This document shows, in pieces, positions 26,576 to 35,373 of a stretch of 64,000 nt of DNA (positions are counted from its first letter, which is position 1; the number at the start of each line of letters is the position of its first letter). The notes under the pieces are model-generated. The model searched no databases, was not told the origin of the DNA, and worked only from the letters and a program-made list of their open reading frames with translations. The translations under genes and the position numbers were made by a program. This DNA is from JAKAWQ01 sp963745975 (GTDB taxonomy: Bacteria; Pseudomonadota; Alphaproteobacteria; Acetobacterales; Acetobacteraceae), in the NCBI GenBank assembly GCA_963745975.1, contig CAVUZJ010000002.1, positions 186,001-250,000 on the forward strand, written 5' to 3'.

Positions 26576-26845
26576 TCAGCTGGGGGGACCCGCGGGAAGG
26601 CGGGCTTCGAGGAGGCGCGCGCGGGCCTCGGCGCGGCGGGCGCGGCCGCGCTGGCGGAGCGCCTCGGTCCAGACAACGAGGGCGCCGGCGAGGAATGCGA
26701 TGGCCATGCCGGCGAGGACGGCGAGTGAGAGGGGCAGGCGAACGGCGAGGTCGGTCGGCCAGAGGCCGATGGAAACGGGGGCGGTGTTCGAGAGGGCGAA
26801 GAGGACGAGCAGCAGCAGGAAGGGAGAAGCGATTACGAGACGCAT
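26576..26845 (-). CDS. LapA-family small membrane protein (DUF1049)
   Basis: This 89-residue protein has two hydrophobic helices (residues 4-19 and 38-61) separated by NTAPVSIGLWPTD, then a basic, helical C-terminal tail. This is the layout of LapA/DUF1049 proteins, linked with lipopolysaccharide assembly (LapA-LapB) in E. coli. It ends three bases before trpF starts and follows ihfB with a 27-base gap, the usual order in alphaproteobacteria. Confidence 0.82.
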   Translation of the reverse strand: MRLVIASPFLLLLVLFALSNTAPVSIGLWPTDLAVRLPLSLAVLAGMAIAFLAGALVVWTEALRQRGRARRAEARARLLEARLPAGPPS

Positions 26846-26872
26846 GGGATTGTCCCCGCGAGGGGTGCGCTT

Positions 26873-27205
26873 TTAGGCCGAGGCGCGCCGCGAGCTTGCA
26901 CCCGGCCGGGCGGGGGCGGCCGGCCTGCCGCGGTTCACGCGCTCGCGGAGCTCTTTGCCGGCCTTGAAGAAGGGAACGAGCTTCTCGCGGACCGCGACGG
27001 CCTCGCCGGTGCGGGGATTGCGGCCGGTGCGGGCGCTGCGGCGCTTTACGGTGAAGGCGCCGAAGCCGCGCAGCTCCACCCGATCGCCACCGGCAAGGGC
27101 GGCGACGATCTGATCGAAGACCGTCTGCACGATCTGCTCGGCGTCGCGGGCCAGCAAATGCGGGTTGGCCGCGGCAAGGTCGGCAATCAACTCCGACTTG
27201 GTCAT
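26873..27205 (-). CDS. ihfB: integration host factor beta subunit
   Basis: This 110-residue DNA-binding HU/IHF protein bends DNA as part of the IHF heterodimer. The family signature with the beta-arm is GFGAFTVKRRSARTGRNPRT, and the N-terminal MTKSELIADLA pattern is that of IhfB. The start at 27205 was chosen because the longer frame adds unrelated residues. IHF often assists sigma-54 promoters such as the one before flgI. The C-terminus is longer than in E. coli, with a basic Ala/Pro-rich tail. Confidence 0.93.
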   Translation of the reverse strand: MTKSELIADLAAANPHLLARDAEQIVQTVFDQIVAALAGGDRVELRGFGAFTVKRRSARTGRNPRTGEAVAVREKLVPFFKAGKELRERVNRGRPAAPARPGASSRRASA

Positions 27206-27236
27206 CAGCCCCCCCGATTGCGAGGAATCCCTGTCC

Positions 27237-28160
27237 CTAGCGCAATTGTTCCGCAGGCTGCCAGATTGCCAAAGCGCCGTCAAGATTAACCTCTTGTGAT
27301 AGAAAGATTTTTAGCAGGCCGCCGAAGCTCGCGCCGATCCCGTGCCAGGAGAGGCCGGAGGTTTCGAGCGGAACCGCGGGAAGCGATTCGGGGATCCCGT
27401 GGGCGGAGGCAAGCCAGGCGCGCGCATCAGCGGTGCCGCCGATCGCGTCGATCAGGCCGAGCTTGAGCGCCTGCTCACCGGTATAGGCGCGGCCGTCGGC
27501 GAGTGCCTTCACCGCATCGACGCTCATGTGGCGGCCGGCGGCGACCATCGCCACGAACTGCCCGAAGAGATTGTCGACGAGGCCCTGGAGGACCTGGCGG
27601 CCCGCGGGGGAGATCGGCGCGGTGAGGCTCGGCTGGTCCTTGAGCGGGCCGGAGACGATCGTCTCGGCGGTGATGCCGAGCTTCGCAAGAAGGCCGGAGA
27701 CCTCGCCGGTCTCGAGGATGACGCCGATGGAGCCGGTCAGCGTGCCTTCGCGGGCGTAGATGCGGTCGGCGGCGACGGCGATCATGTAGGCCGCCGAGGC
27801 GGCGAGCGGGCCCATCACCGCGACGACGGGCTTCTTCGCCGCGACCTTGGCAATCGCGTCGTGGAGCGCCTCGCCGCCGGCGACGCTGCCGCCGGGGCTG
27901 TCGATCGCGACGATGAGCGCCTTCACATCGGGCTCGGTCGCGAGCTTCTCGACCGCCTGATCGCGGGCGGGATCGTCGGTGATGATGCCGTTTACGGCGA
28001 GCAAAGCGACGTGCGCGCGCGCGCCAAAGAGGGGAAAACGGCCGGTTCCGAGCCATCCGAGCACGGCGGCGGCGAGTGCGGCGACCGCCGCGACCCGCCA
28101 GAAAACAAGCCGCCTTTTCAGGCGCTTACGGTCCAGGAGGAGGTCGACCTCGAGGCTCAT
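27237..28160 (-). CDS. sppA: signal peptide peptidase SppA
   Basis: This 307-residue membrane-anchored serine protease degrades released signal peptides. An N-terminal hydrophobic anchor is at about 21-39 (FWRVAAVAALAAAVLGWLG). The Ser nucleophile is in PLAASAAYMIA, the Lys base in SGPLKDQ, and DSPGGSV precedes them. The length is typical of the short SppA form. It is placed between rpsA and ihfB as in many alphaproteobacteria. Confidence 0.92.
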   Translation of the reverse strand: MSLEVDLLLDRKRLKRRLVFWRVAAVAALAAAVLGWLGTGRFPLFGARAHVALLAVNGIITDDPARDQAVEKLATEPDVKALIVAIDSPGGSVAGGEALHDAIAKVAAKKPVVAVMGPLAASAAYMIAVAADRIYAREGTLTGSIGVILETGEVSGLLAKLGITAETIVSGPLKDQPSLTAPISPAGRQVLQGLVDNLFGQFVAMVAAGRHMSVDAVKALADGRAYTGEQALKLGLIDAIGGTADARAWLASAHGIPESLPAVPLETSGLSWHGIGASFGGLLKIFLSQEVNLDGALAIWQPAEQLR

Positions 28161-28214
28161 GGCTGGAATATCCGGCCCGTGCCACGCGAGCGCCCACGCG
28201 CCCGCGCGCGAGGA

Positions 28215-29966
28215 CTACTTGCTCTCGTTATCCGCCTGCTGGTTGCGCCGGCGGATGGCGGCGCCGAGGATGTCGCCGAGCGAGGCGCCGGAGTCGGACG
28301 AGCCGAACTCCGCCATCGCCTGCTTCTCCTCCTCGATCTCCTTGCCCTTGATGGTGAGCGTGAGGCGGCGGGCGGCGCGGTCGACCGAGACCACCTTGGC
28401 GTCCACCTTCTCGCCCACGGCGAAGCGGTCGGGGCGGTTGTCGGCCTTGTCGCGGGCGAGCTCGGCGCGGCGGATGAAGCCGGCGAGCACCTCGTTCACC
28501 TTGACCTCGATGCCGTTGGACTGCACCGCGGTGACGATGCCGGTGACGATGTCGCCCTTGCGGACGCGATCGAGGGCGGCGGCGCCCGGATCGTCGCGGA
28601 GCTGCTTGATGCCGAGGCTGATGCGCTCCTTCTCGACATCGACGTCGAGCACCTTGGCCTTGACGACGTCGCCCTTGTTGTAGCGGGTGATGGCGAGCTC
28701 GCCGGGATCGTCCCAGGAGAGGTCGGAGAGGTGGACCATGCCGTCGAGCTCGGCGGCGACGCCGATGAAGAGGCCGAACTCGGTGATGTTGCGGACCTCG
28801 CCCTCGATGGTCGAGCCGACCGGATGGGCCTCGAGGAAGGCCTCCCAGGGGTTCTGCATGACCTGCTTGAGGCCGAGCGAGATGCGGCGCTTGGCGGCGT
28901 CCACGTCGAGCACCATCACCTCCACCTCCTGGCTGGTGGCGACGATCTTGCCGGGATGGACGTTCTTCTTGGTCCAGGACATCTCGGAGACGTGGACGAG
29001 GCCCTCGACGCCGGGCTCGAGCTCGACGAAGGCGCCGTAGTCGGTGATGTTGGTGACGCGGCCGGTGAACTTGGCCCCGGGCGGATATTTGGCGGCCACA
29101 CCTTCCCAGGGATCGGCCTCGAGCTGCTTCATGCCGAGGCTGATGCGCTGGGTCTCGGCGTTGAAGCGGATGACCTGGACGCGTACCGGCTGGCCGATGG
29201 TCAGCGCCTCGGAGGGGTGGTTGATGCGCTTCCAGGCGATGTCGGTGACGTGGAGGAGGCCGTCGACGCCGCCGAGATCGACGAAGGCGCCGTAGTCGGT
29301 GATGTTCTTCACCACGCCGTCGAGGATCTGGCCCTCCTTGAGGCCTTGGATCAGCTCGCTGCGCTGCTCGGCGCGGGTCTCCTCGAGGACGGCGCGGCGG
29401 GAGACGACGATGTTGCCGCGGGCGCGGTCCATCTTGAGGATCTGGAAGGGCTGGGGCGTGTTCATGAGCGGCGTCACGTCGCGGACGGGGCGGATATCGA
29501 CCTGGCTGCCGGGGAGGAAGGCGACGGCGCCGCCGAGATCGACGGTGAAGCCGCCCTTGACGCGGCCGTAGATCGTGCCGGTGACGCGCTGGCTGGTTTC
29601 AAAGGCCTTCTCGAGGCTGGTCCAGGCCTCCTCGCGGCGGGCCTTCTCGCGGGAGAGGACGATCGCGCCGTCGCGGTCCTCGTAGCGCTCGATATAGAGC
29701 TCGATGGTGTCGCCGGGCTTGACCTCGGGCTTCATGCCCGGCGAGGCGAACTCCTTAAGCGGCACCCGCCCTTCGCTTTTGAGCCCGACATCGACGACGG
29801 CGTATTCCTCGGTGAGCCGGAGCACGCGCCCGGTGACGACCGAGCCGTCGAATCCGCTGTCCCGTCCCAGCGTCTCGTCCAAGAGGTCGGCGAAGCTTTC
29901 CTTCGCTGGTGGCCTGGTCCCCTGGCTCGGACGATCAAGGGGGATGGTCGCGGTGGCGGATGACAT
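28215..29966 (-). CDS. rpsA: 30S ribosomal protein S1
   Basis: This 583-residue protein contains six S1 RNA-binding domains. Repeats with NITDYGAFV- and GxVxxI-type motifs are easy to see (for example VKNITDYGAFVDLGGVDGLL and VTNITDYGAFVELEPG). It binds mRNA on the small subunit and helps initiate translation. It follows cmk at 222 bases and precedes sppA. The start at 29966 matches the usual S1 beginning. The C-terminal tail is acidic and Gln/Asn-rich. Confidence 0.96.
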   Translation of the reverse strand: MSSATATIPLDRPSQGTRPPAKESFADLLDETLGRDSGFDGSVVTGRVLRLTEEYAVVDVGLKSEGRVPLKEFASPGMKPEVKPGDTIELYIERYEDRDGAIVLSREKARREEAWTSLEKAFETSQRVTGTIYGRVKGGFTVDLGGAVAFLPGSQVDIRPVRDVTPLMNTPQPFQILKMDRARGNIVVSRRAVLEETRAEQRSELIQGLKEGQILDGVVKNITDYGAFVDLGGVDGLLHVTDIAWKRINHPSEALTIGQPVRVQVIRFNAETQRISLGMKQLEADPWEGVAAKYPPGAKFTGRVTNITDYGAFVELEPGVEGLVHVSEMSWTKKNVHPGKIVATSQEVEVMVLDVDAAKRRISLGLKQVMQNPWEAFLEAHPVGSTIEGEVRNITEFGLFIGVAAELDGMVHLSDLSWDDPGELAITRYNKGDVVKAKVLDVDVEKERISLGIKQLRDDPGAAALDRVRKGDIVTGIVTAVQSNGIEVKVNEVLAGFIRRAELARDKADNRPDRFAVGEKVDAKVVSVDRAARRLTLTIKGKEIEEEKQAMAEFGSSDSGASLGDILGAAIRRRNQQADNESK

Positions 29967-30189
29967 CGGGCGGGTTTTGTCCTCGTTCGGGGCGCGTAAG
30001 GGCCCCAAGGGTTTGCGCGTTCCACGCGATGCGGAACACGGCTTGCCTCGACCGGCGGAACGACGGGAGGAGGCCAGGTTGGCGATCTGGGGTGGCCGGG
30101 GGTCTGGTCCCCGGCGCCTTCCCTGCGCGGAAGCGCCCGCGCAGATGGCGGAGAGATACGCGCGCCGGCCACCAAGTCAAGGGAAACCC

Positions 30190-30843
30190 TTATTGCTGCG
30201 CAGCGATCCGGCCGCGGACGGCGGCGAGGGCGGCGGCGAAGGCGCCGTCCGGATCGAGGGAGGTGGTGTCGATCAGGATGGCGTCGGCGGCGCGGCGGAG
30301 GGGGCCGACGGGGCGGTTCTCGTCCTGCGCGTCGCGCTCGGCGATCTCGGCGGCGATGGCGGCGCTGTCCGATTGGATGCCTCTGCCAAGAAGCTCGCGG
30401 AATCGGCGCTCGGCGCGGGCGGCGGGCGAGGCGGTGACGAAGAGCTTCAACGGGGCGTCGGGGAAGATGACGGTGCCGATGTCGCGCCCGTCCATGACGG
30501 CGCCGCGGGAGCCGGGGAAGCGGCGCTGGAAGGCAAGCAGGGCGGCGCGGACGCGGGGCTCGGCGGCGACCAGGCTCGCGGCGCGATCGACCTCGGGCGT
30601 GCGGAGATCGGGGCGGTCCCCCGGGGCGTTGAAGTCGGCGGGGTCGAGGGCGCGGGCGGCTTCCTCGGCGGCGGCGCCGTCGGCGGGGTTTTCGCCGGCA
30701 TCGAGCAGGCGGCGGGCGACGGCGCGGTAGAGGAGGCCGGTGTCGAGATGGGGAAGGCCGAGATGGGCGGCGAGGCGGCGGGCGAGCGTGCCTTTGCCGG
30801 CGGCGGCCGGGCCGTCGATGGCAATGACGAGGGGATGCTTCAC
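30190..30843 (-). CDS. cmk: cytidylate kinase
   Basis: This 217-residue kinase phosphorylates CMP and dCMP. The P-loop is IDGPAAAGKGTLARR (residues about 8-22), and the CMP-binding and lid regions include DTGLLYRAVA, MDGRDIGTVIFPDA and RDAQDENRPVGPLRRA. The GTG start overlaps the aroA stop by four bases, so the two are translationally coupled. This is the standard aroA-cmk-rpsA order. Confidence 0.95.
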   Translation of the reverse strand: MKHPLVIAIDGPAAAGKGTLARRLAAHLGLPHLDTGLLYRAVARRLLDAGENPADGAAAEEAARALDPADFNAPGDRPDLRTPEVDRAASLVAAEPRVRAALLAFQRRFPGSRGAVMDGRDIGTVIFPDAPLKLFVTASPAARAERRFRELLGRGIQSDSAAIAAEIAERDAQDENRPVGPLRRAADAILIDTTSLDPDGAFAAALAAVRGRIAAQQ

Positions 30844-32213
30844 GCCGGGGAGAAGCGGGCGCCGGCCGCCTCCATCAGCGCCGAGAAGCCGGGGAAGCTG
30901 GTGTCGATGAACGAGGAGTCGTCGATGGTGACGGGGGCGGCCGAGGAGAGGCCGAGGATCAGGGCGCTCATGGCGATGCGGTGGTCCATGCGGGTGGCGA
31001 CGAGGCCGCCGCCCGCGGGCGGGCCGCCGGTGCCGTGGACGAGGAGATCGTCGCCCGCGATCTCGACCGCGACGCCGTTGGCGGCGAGCATGGCGGCGGT
31101 GGCGGAAAGCCGGTCGCTTTCCTTGACGCGGAGCTCGGCGAGGCCGCGCATGCGGGTGGTGCCGGCGGCGGAGGCGGCGGCGACGGCGAGGACGGGATAT
31201 TCGTCGATCATCGTGGGGGCGCGGTCGGGGGGGACGTCGGCGGCGGCGAGGGGGGAATGGCGGACGAGGAGATCGCCTACGGGCTCGGCCCCCTCGGTGC
31301 GCGGGTTCTCGACGGCGATGGCCGCACCCATCTCGGCCAGCGTGGCGAGGAGGCCGGTGCGGAGGGGGTTGAGGCCGACGGCTTCGAGGCGGAGGACCGA
31401 GCCGGGGACGAGGAGGGCGGCGATTAGGGGAAAGGCGGCGGAGGAGGGATCGGCGGGGACGGCGATCGGGGCGGCGCGGAGCTCGGGCTGGCCGGCGAGG
31501 CGGATGCGGCGGCCAGCGGCGGCGGGCTCGACGGCGACGGTGGCGCCGAAATGGCGGAGGAGGTTCTCGGTGTGGTCGCGGGTGGGGGCGGGCTCCTCCA
31601 CTTCGGTTTCGCCGCGGGCGTTGAGGCCGGCGAGGAGGATAGCGGACTTCACCTGGGCGGAGGCGACGGGCAGGCGGTAGCGGAGCGGCAGGGCCTCGCC
31701 GGTGCCGGTGATCGCCATGGGGAGCCGCCCGCCGGCGCGGGCGGCGAAGCGGGCGCCGGTGGCGGAGAGGGGGTCGATGACGCGGCGCATGGGGCGGGCG
31801 CGGAGGCTTGCGTCCCCGGTGAGGACCGAGAAGATCGGGTGGGTGGCGAGGATGCCGGCGAGCAGGCGCGCGGCGGTGCCGGAATTGCCCATATCGAGGA
31901 CGTTCGCGGGCTCGGCTAGGCCGCCGACGCCGCGGCCGGCGACGAGCCAGGCGCCGGAGGGGAGGCGGGCGATCTCGGCGCCGAGGGCGCGCATGGCGGC
32001 GGCGGTGGCGAGGACGTCCTCGCCCTCGAGGAGGCCGGTGATGCGGGTCTCGCCGACGGCAAGCGCCCCGAACATCAGCGCGCGGTGGCTGATCGACTTG
32101 TCGCCCGGGACGCGGAGGCTGCCGGTGAGGGGCCCGGGCGGCCGGGACGCGCGGAGCGGCTTCTGGGCGGGGGCGGTGGGCGGGCCCTGCGGGCTCATGA
32201 GGGCGGTATCCAT
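30840..32213 (-). CDS. aroA: 3-phosphoshikimate 1-carboxyvinyltransferase (EPSP synthase)
   Basis: This 457-residue enzyme makes EPSP in the shikimate pathway. The N-terminal VPGDKSISHRALMFGALA and SAQVKSAILLAGL, RDHTENLLRHFGA and PADPSSAAFPLIAALLV blocks are those of class II enzymes, including the glyphosate-tolerant CP4 type. Unlike CP4, which has Ala in the NAATG block, this one reads GNSGTAAR with Gly there. The start could also be the ATG at 32198. A repeat element lies between this gene and the divergent TIGR02300-type gene. Confidence 0.95.
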   Translation of the reverse strand: MDTALMSPQGPPTAPAQKPLRASRPPGPLTGSLRVPGDKSISHRALMFGALAVGETRITGLLEGEDVLATAAAMRALGAEIARLPSGAWLVAGRGVGGLAEPANVLDMGNSGTAARLLAGILATHPIFSVLTGDASLRARPMRRVIDPLSATGARFAARAGGRLPMAITGTGEALPLRYRLPVASAQVKSAILLAGLNARGETEVEEPAPTRDHTENLLRHFGATVAVEPAAAGRRIRLAGQPELRAAPIAVPADPSSAAFPLIAALLVPGSVLRLEAVGLNPLRTGLLATLAEMGAAIAVENPRTEGAEPVGDLLVRHSPLAAADVPPDRAPTMIDEYPVLAVAAASAAGTTRMRGLAELRVKESDRLSATAAMLAANGVAVEIAGDDLLVHGTGGPPAGGGLVATRMDHRIAMSALILGLSSAAPVTIDDSSFIDTSFPGFSALMEAAGARFSPA

Positions 32214-32303
32214 GGTGGCGGAAAAAAATGTCCCTCGATCCGCAAAAGGCGGACGGGAGGTTTGACAGCCCGCCCACGCGGTGGCAAGGCGCCGCTCCGC
32301 TTG

Positions 32304-32404
32304 GAGCGGGATGGGTTCGCTTGCGCTCACCCATCCCGCTCTAAACTCTTTGTGGGATCGCGTGATTCACGCCTGCGGTGATTCCACCTCCGGCGATCAC
32401 GCTC
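32304..32404 (+). repeat. MITE-like repeat, copy A
   Basis: This 101-base element holds a perfect 12-bp hairpin, GAGCGGGATGGG at 32304-32315 with CCCATCCCGCTC at 32330-32341, and then CGTGAT at 32361-32366 facing ATCACG at 32396-32401. It is about 85 percent identical by eye to copy B. It lies in the divergent region between aroA and the TIGR02300-type gene, so it may carry part of their promoters or a hairpin. It resembles a non-autonomous transposable element with TA-flanked inverted ends. Confidence 0.85.
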
Positions 32405-32418
32405 AAGGAACGGGACCG

Positions 32419-32754
32419 ATGGTGAAGCCGGAACTAGGCAACAAGCGCATCTGCGTGGCCTGCGGCGCGCATTTCTACGATCTCGGGCGGGCGCCGGCGG
32501 TTTGCCCGAAATGCCACACCGAGCAACCGGCCGAGCAGCCGCGTCTGAGGCGGCCGCCGGGGCTGCCGGCGGAGGAGCGGCGGATCAAGAAGCCGGTGCC
32601 GGTGCCGGAGGACGCGGCGCTGGAGATCGAGGAGGAGACGCCGGAGGCGGGCGAGGAGGACGTGATCGAGGATACGTCCGATCTCGGCGACGATCCCGAC
32701 GCGCTCGGGACCGATATCGAGGTGGGGCCGGGCGCCGACGACACGGAGACCTGA
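32419..32754 (+). CDS. TIGR02300-type FYDLN acid domain protein
   Basis: This 111-residue protein has an N-terminal zinc-ribbon-like part (RICVACGAHFYDLGRAPAVC and then PKCHTEQ) followed by a proline- and basic-rich middle and a strongly acidic tail. This is the FYDLN-acid family, found upstream of aroA in many alphaproteobacteria, with unknown function. Here the usual N of FYDLN is G. It lies just after repeat copy A, which ends 14 bases before its ATG. Confidence 0.85.
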   Translation: MVKPELGNKRICVACGAHFYDLGRAPAVCPKCHTEQPAEQPRLRRPPGLPAEERRIKKPVPVPEDAALEIEEETPEAGEEDVIEDTSDLGDDPDALGTDIEVGPGADDTET

Positions 32755-32772
32755 GGCGGGGAACTGAAGGCG

Positions 32773-33654
32773 ATGGCGGACGCGGTGGGGGCGACGCGGG
32801 AGGCGGAGGCGCTGCCGGCGGGCTGGCCGGCGCACCGGCCGCTGGCGGTTTCGGTGAGCGTCATGCTCGAGGGATGGACGGACGATTCGGCGCCGGGGAT
32901 CGGGCCGATGGGGAATCCGCTGAAGGCGGGGGTGCTCGATTTGCAGGCTCGCTCGTGGGCCGATTACGGGCCGCGGGCGGGGGCGTGGCGGATCCTCGAG
33001 ATTCTCGAGCGCGCGGGCGTGCGGGCGGTTTTCTACGTGAGCGGGATCGTGGCGGAGCGGCACGCGGGGCTGGTGCGCGCGATCGCGGCGGCGGGACATG
33101 GCGTGGCGGCGCATTCCTGGGCGCAGAACATCATCCCCGCGATGCAAAGCGAGGAAGACGAGGCGCGGGACCTGGCGCGGTGCGTGGCGGCTCTCGGCGA
33201 GGCGGCGGGAAGCGCGCCGCGGGGCTGGCTTTCGCCGCGCTGCACGCCGAGCGCGCGGACAACGGGCCTGCTCGCGGGCGCGGGCTTTGCGTGGCACGCG
33301 GATTTCTTCGACGCGGATCTGCCGCGGCTCGCGCTGACGGCGGCGGGGCCGATCGTTGCGATGCCGTTCACCGTGGAGGTGAACGACATGCCGCTCTATG
33401 TTCGTTACGGGAGCGAGCCGGAGGCGTTCAGCGCGATCCTCGCGCGGATCGTGGGCGGATGGCCGCTTCTCGGGCATCGGCCGGGGTGCCTCGACATCAC
33501 CGTGCATGCGCACGTGTTCGGGCGGCCGGCGGGGGCGATCGAGCTGATCGCGGCGCTGGAGGCGGTGCGCGGGGCGGAATGGGCGTGGCTGACGGAGCAC
33601 CGGGCGCTGGCGGGGCTCTATGCGGCGCCAGTGGGCGAGGAGGGCGTGGCGTAG
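32773..33654 (+). CDS. polysaccharide deacetylase/allantoinase-like (NodB fold) protein
   Basis: This 293-residue protein resembles the NodB-type carbohydrate esterase 4 family of the PuuE kind. Visible blocks are SWADYGPRAGAWRILEILER, VFYVSGIVAERHAG, HGVAAHSWAQN and SPRCTPSARTTGLLAGAGF. The standard TFDDG metal motif is not clearly seen, which is usual in PuuE-like members. It follows the TIGR02300-type gene by 18 bases. The reaction (urea-cycle amide hydrolysis or deacetylation) is not assigned. Confidence 0.75.
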   Translation: MADAVGATREAEALPAGWPAHRPLAVSVSVMLEGWTDDSAPGIGPMGNPLKAGVLDLQARSWADYGPRAGAWRILEILERAGVRAVFYVSGIVAERHAGLVRAIAAAGHGVAAHSWAQNIIPAMQSEEDEARDLARCVAALGEAAGSAPRGWLSPRCTPSARTTGLLAGAGFAWHADFFDADLPRLALTAAGPIVAMPFTVEVNDMPLYVRYGSEPEAFSAILARIVGGWPLLGHRPGCLDITVHAHVFGRPAGAIELIAALEAVRGAEWAWLTEHRALAGLYAAPVGEEGVA

Positions 33655-33693
33655 GGCGCGGGGGCTGCGCGGGGGTTCCGCAAGCGTATCCAT

Positions 33694-33750
33694 GTGCGAT
33701 CGCCGCAGGTGTCAATCACGCGGTCAGGCAAACAGATAGAACGGAACGGG
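33694..33750 (-). repeat. degenerate copy C of the MITE-like repeat, inverted
   Basis: On the minus orientation relative to copies A and B this stretch shares GCGATCGCCGCAGGTG (33696-33711), AATCACGCG (33714-33722) and then CAAACAG, with an internal loss of about 14 bases. It lies upstream of the peptidase M20 gene. The resemblance was judged by eye; it is a decayed copy. Confidence 0.55.
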
Positions 33751-33784
33751 GGAGGGCGGGCGAGCCCGCTCTGCTCCAGGAGGG

Positions 33785-35188
33785 ATGGGAGTGGCGGCAA
33801 CGCGAGAAGGTGCGATCGCGCGCGCCCGAAGAGGATTCGACAACGGCAGCTTCATCGCGCGCCTCGGCGCGCTCGTGGCGGTTCCGACCGAGAGCCACCC
33901 GCCGCTTCGCAAGCCGGAGCTGGAGCGCTATTGCCGCGAGGTCTGCGGGCCGATGATCGCGGCGCTGGGTTTTGCCACTCAGGTGCTCGACAATCCCGAA
34001 CCCATCCACGGCCCGGTGCTGATCGGCACGCGCATCGAGGACGCCGCGCTGCCGACCGTGCTGGTCTATGGTCACGGCGATGTGGTGCGCGCGATGCCGG
34101 AACGCTGGCGCCCGGGCCTCGACCCCTGGACGCTGACCGTCGAGGGCGAGCGCATCTACGGGCGCGGCGTGGCCGACAACAAAGGCCAGCACCTGCTCGC
34201 CTTCGAGGCCCTGCGCGCCGTTCTGGCCGAACGCGGCCGGCTCGGCTTCAACGCCAAGATCATGGTCGAGACCGGCGAGGAAGCCGGCTCCCCCGGATTG
34301 CTGCCGTTCCTCCGCGAGCATCGCGAGCTCTGCGCGGCCGACGTGTTCATGGCACTCGACGGACCGCGCCAGAGCCTCACGGTTCCCGACATCACGTTGG
34401 GCACGCGCGGCGGCATCGCCATCGACCTCATCGTCGATCTCCGCGAGGGCAGCCATCATTCCGGCCATTGGGGCGGCTTGCTCGCCGATCCGGGCGTGAT
34501 CCTCGCGCACGCCATCGCGCATATCGTCTCGCAGGAAGGCCGCATTCTGGTGCCGGGCTGGACGCCCGCCGTCATTCCCGACTCCGTGCGCCGGGCCAGC
34601 CGCGACGTCGTCATCGAAGATCTGCCCGGCGCGCCGGTGCCGGACGCCGGCTGGGGCGAGCCGGGCCTCTCGCGTTCCGAGCGCATCTACATGTGGAGCA
34701 GCGTCATCGTGCTCGCGAGCATCGCGGGCCAGCCCGAAGGACCGGTGAACGCCGTTGCCGGCAATGCAAGCGCGCGCGTGCAGATCCGGCACACGGTGGA
34801 CGTCAAGGCCGAGACCATCGTGCCGGCGCTGCGCGCGCATCTGGACGCGCACGGGCTCGGCGTCGTGCAGCTCGTGCAGGTGACCGAGCGCGACGCCTTC
34901 CCCGCCTCGCGCACCGACCCCGAGGATCCCTGGGTGCGCCTTGTCGCGCGCTCGATGCAACGCACGGCCGGCCGGCCGGCGAACATCATCCCCAATATCG
35001 GCGCTTCGGGGCCATCGGAATATTTCAGGCAGATGCTCGGTGTTCCCGTGATGTGGATACCGCACTCGTACGGCGGCTGCGGCCAGCACGGACCCGACGA
35101 GCACGGGCTGGGATCGCTGTTCCGCGACGGGCTCGGGCTGATGGCCGGCGTGTTCTGGGATATCGGCGAGCAAGGCCACCCGGTGTGA
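33785..35188 (+). CDS. peptidase M20 family metallopeptidase
   Basis: This 467-residue protein has the M20 zinc ligands: YGHGDVV, GRGVADNKGQ, VETGEEAGS and MALDGP, and near the C-terminus CGQHGPDEHG. The dimerisation domain lies about residues 205-330. M20 enzymes cleave dipeptides, acyl-amino acids or carboxypeptidase substrates, so the exact substrate is open. It starts the block of plus-strand genes running to 38 kb. Codons here look more C-rich at wobble than in the preceding block, a hint of different origin. Confidence 0.88.
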   Translation: MGVAATREGAIARARRGFDNGSFIARLGALVAVPTESHPPLRKPELERYCREVCGPMIAALGFATQVLDNPEPIHGPVLIGTRIEDAALPTVLVYGHGDVVRAMPERWRPGLDPWTLTVEGERIYGRGVADNKGQHLLAFEALRAVLAERGRLGFNAKIMVETGEEAGSPGLLPFLREHRELCAADVFMALDGPRQSLTVPDITLGTRGGIAIDLIVDLREGSHHSGHWGGLLADPGVILAHAIAHIVSQEGRILVPGWTPAVIPDSVRRASRDVVIEDLPGAPVPDAGWGEPGLSRSERIYMWSSVIVLASIAGQPEGPVNAVAGNASARVQIRHTVDVKAETIVPALRAHLDAHGLGVVQLVQVTERDAFPASRTDPEDPWVRLVARSMQRTAGRPANIIPNIGASGPSEYFRQMLGVPVMWIPHSYGGCGQHGPDEHGLGSLFRDGLGLMAGVFWDIGEQGHPV

Positions 35189-35373
35189 CGCGCCGATCGC
35201 GCTTTGCACCGACGGTCGACGCGCGGGCGGCCTTCGGGAGGGCGGGCCGGCCCACGTTTCGGGCGCGTAGCGACGGCGAGAGCGCCGGCATGCCGGCGGG
35301 AGGCGGCACCATTGTCAGATGATGACGGGAAGGCTAGGCTGCCAGGCAGGGAATGACGATCGGGGAGGTTGCA

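Noticed and set aside
27342..29963. An 873-residue plus-strand frame over sppA and rpsA
   Set aside because: It is the complement of ribosomal protein S1 and SppA. Long open antisense frames are expected in DNA of this GC content.
30190..32334. A 714-residue Arg/Pro-rich minus-strand frame upstream of cmk
   Set aside because: The part before the GTG at 30843 overlaps aroA in another frame and is low-complexity. Only the last 217 residues are cytidylate kinase.
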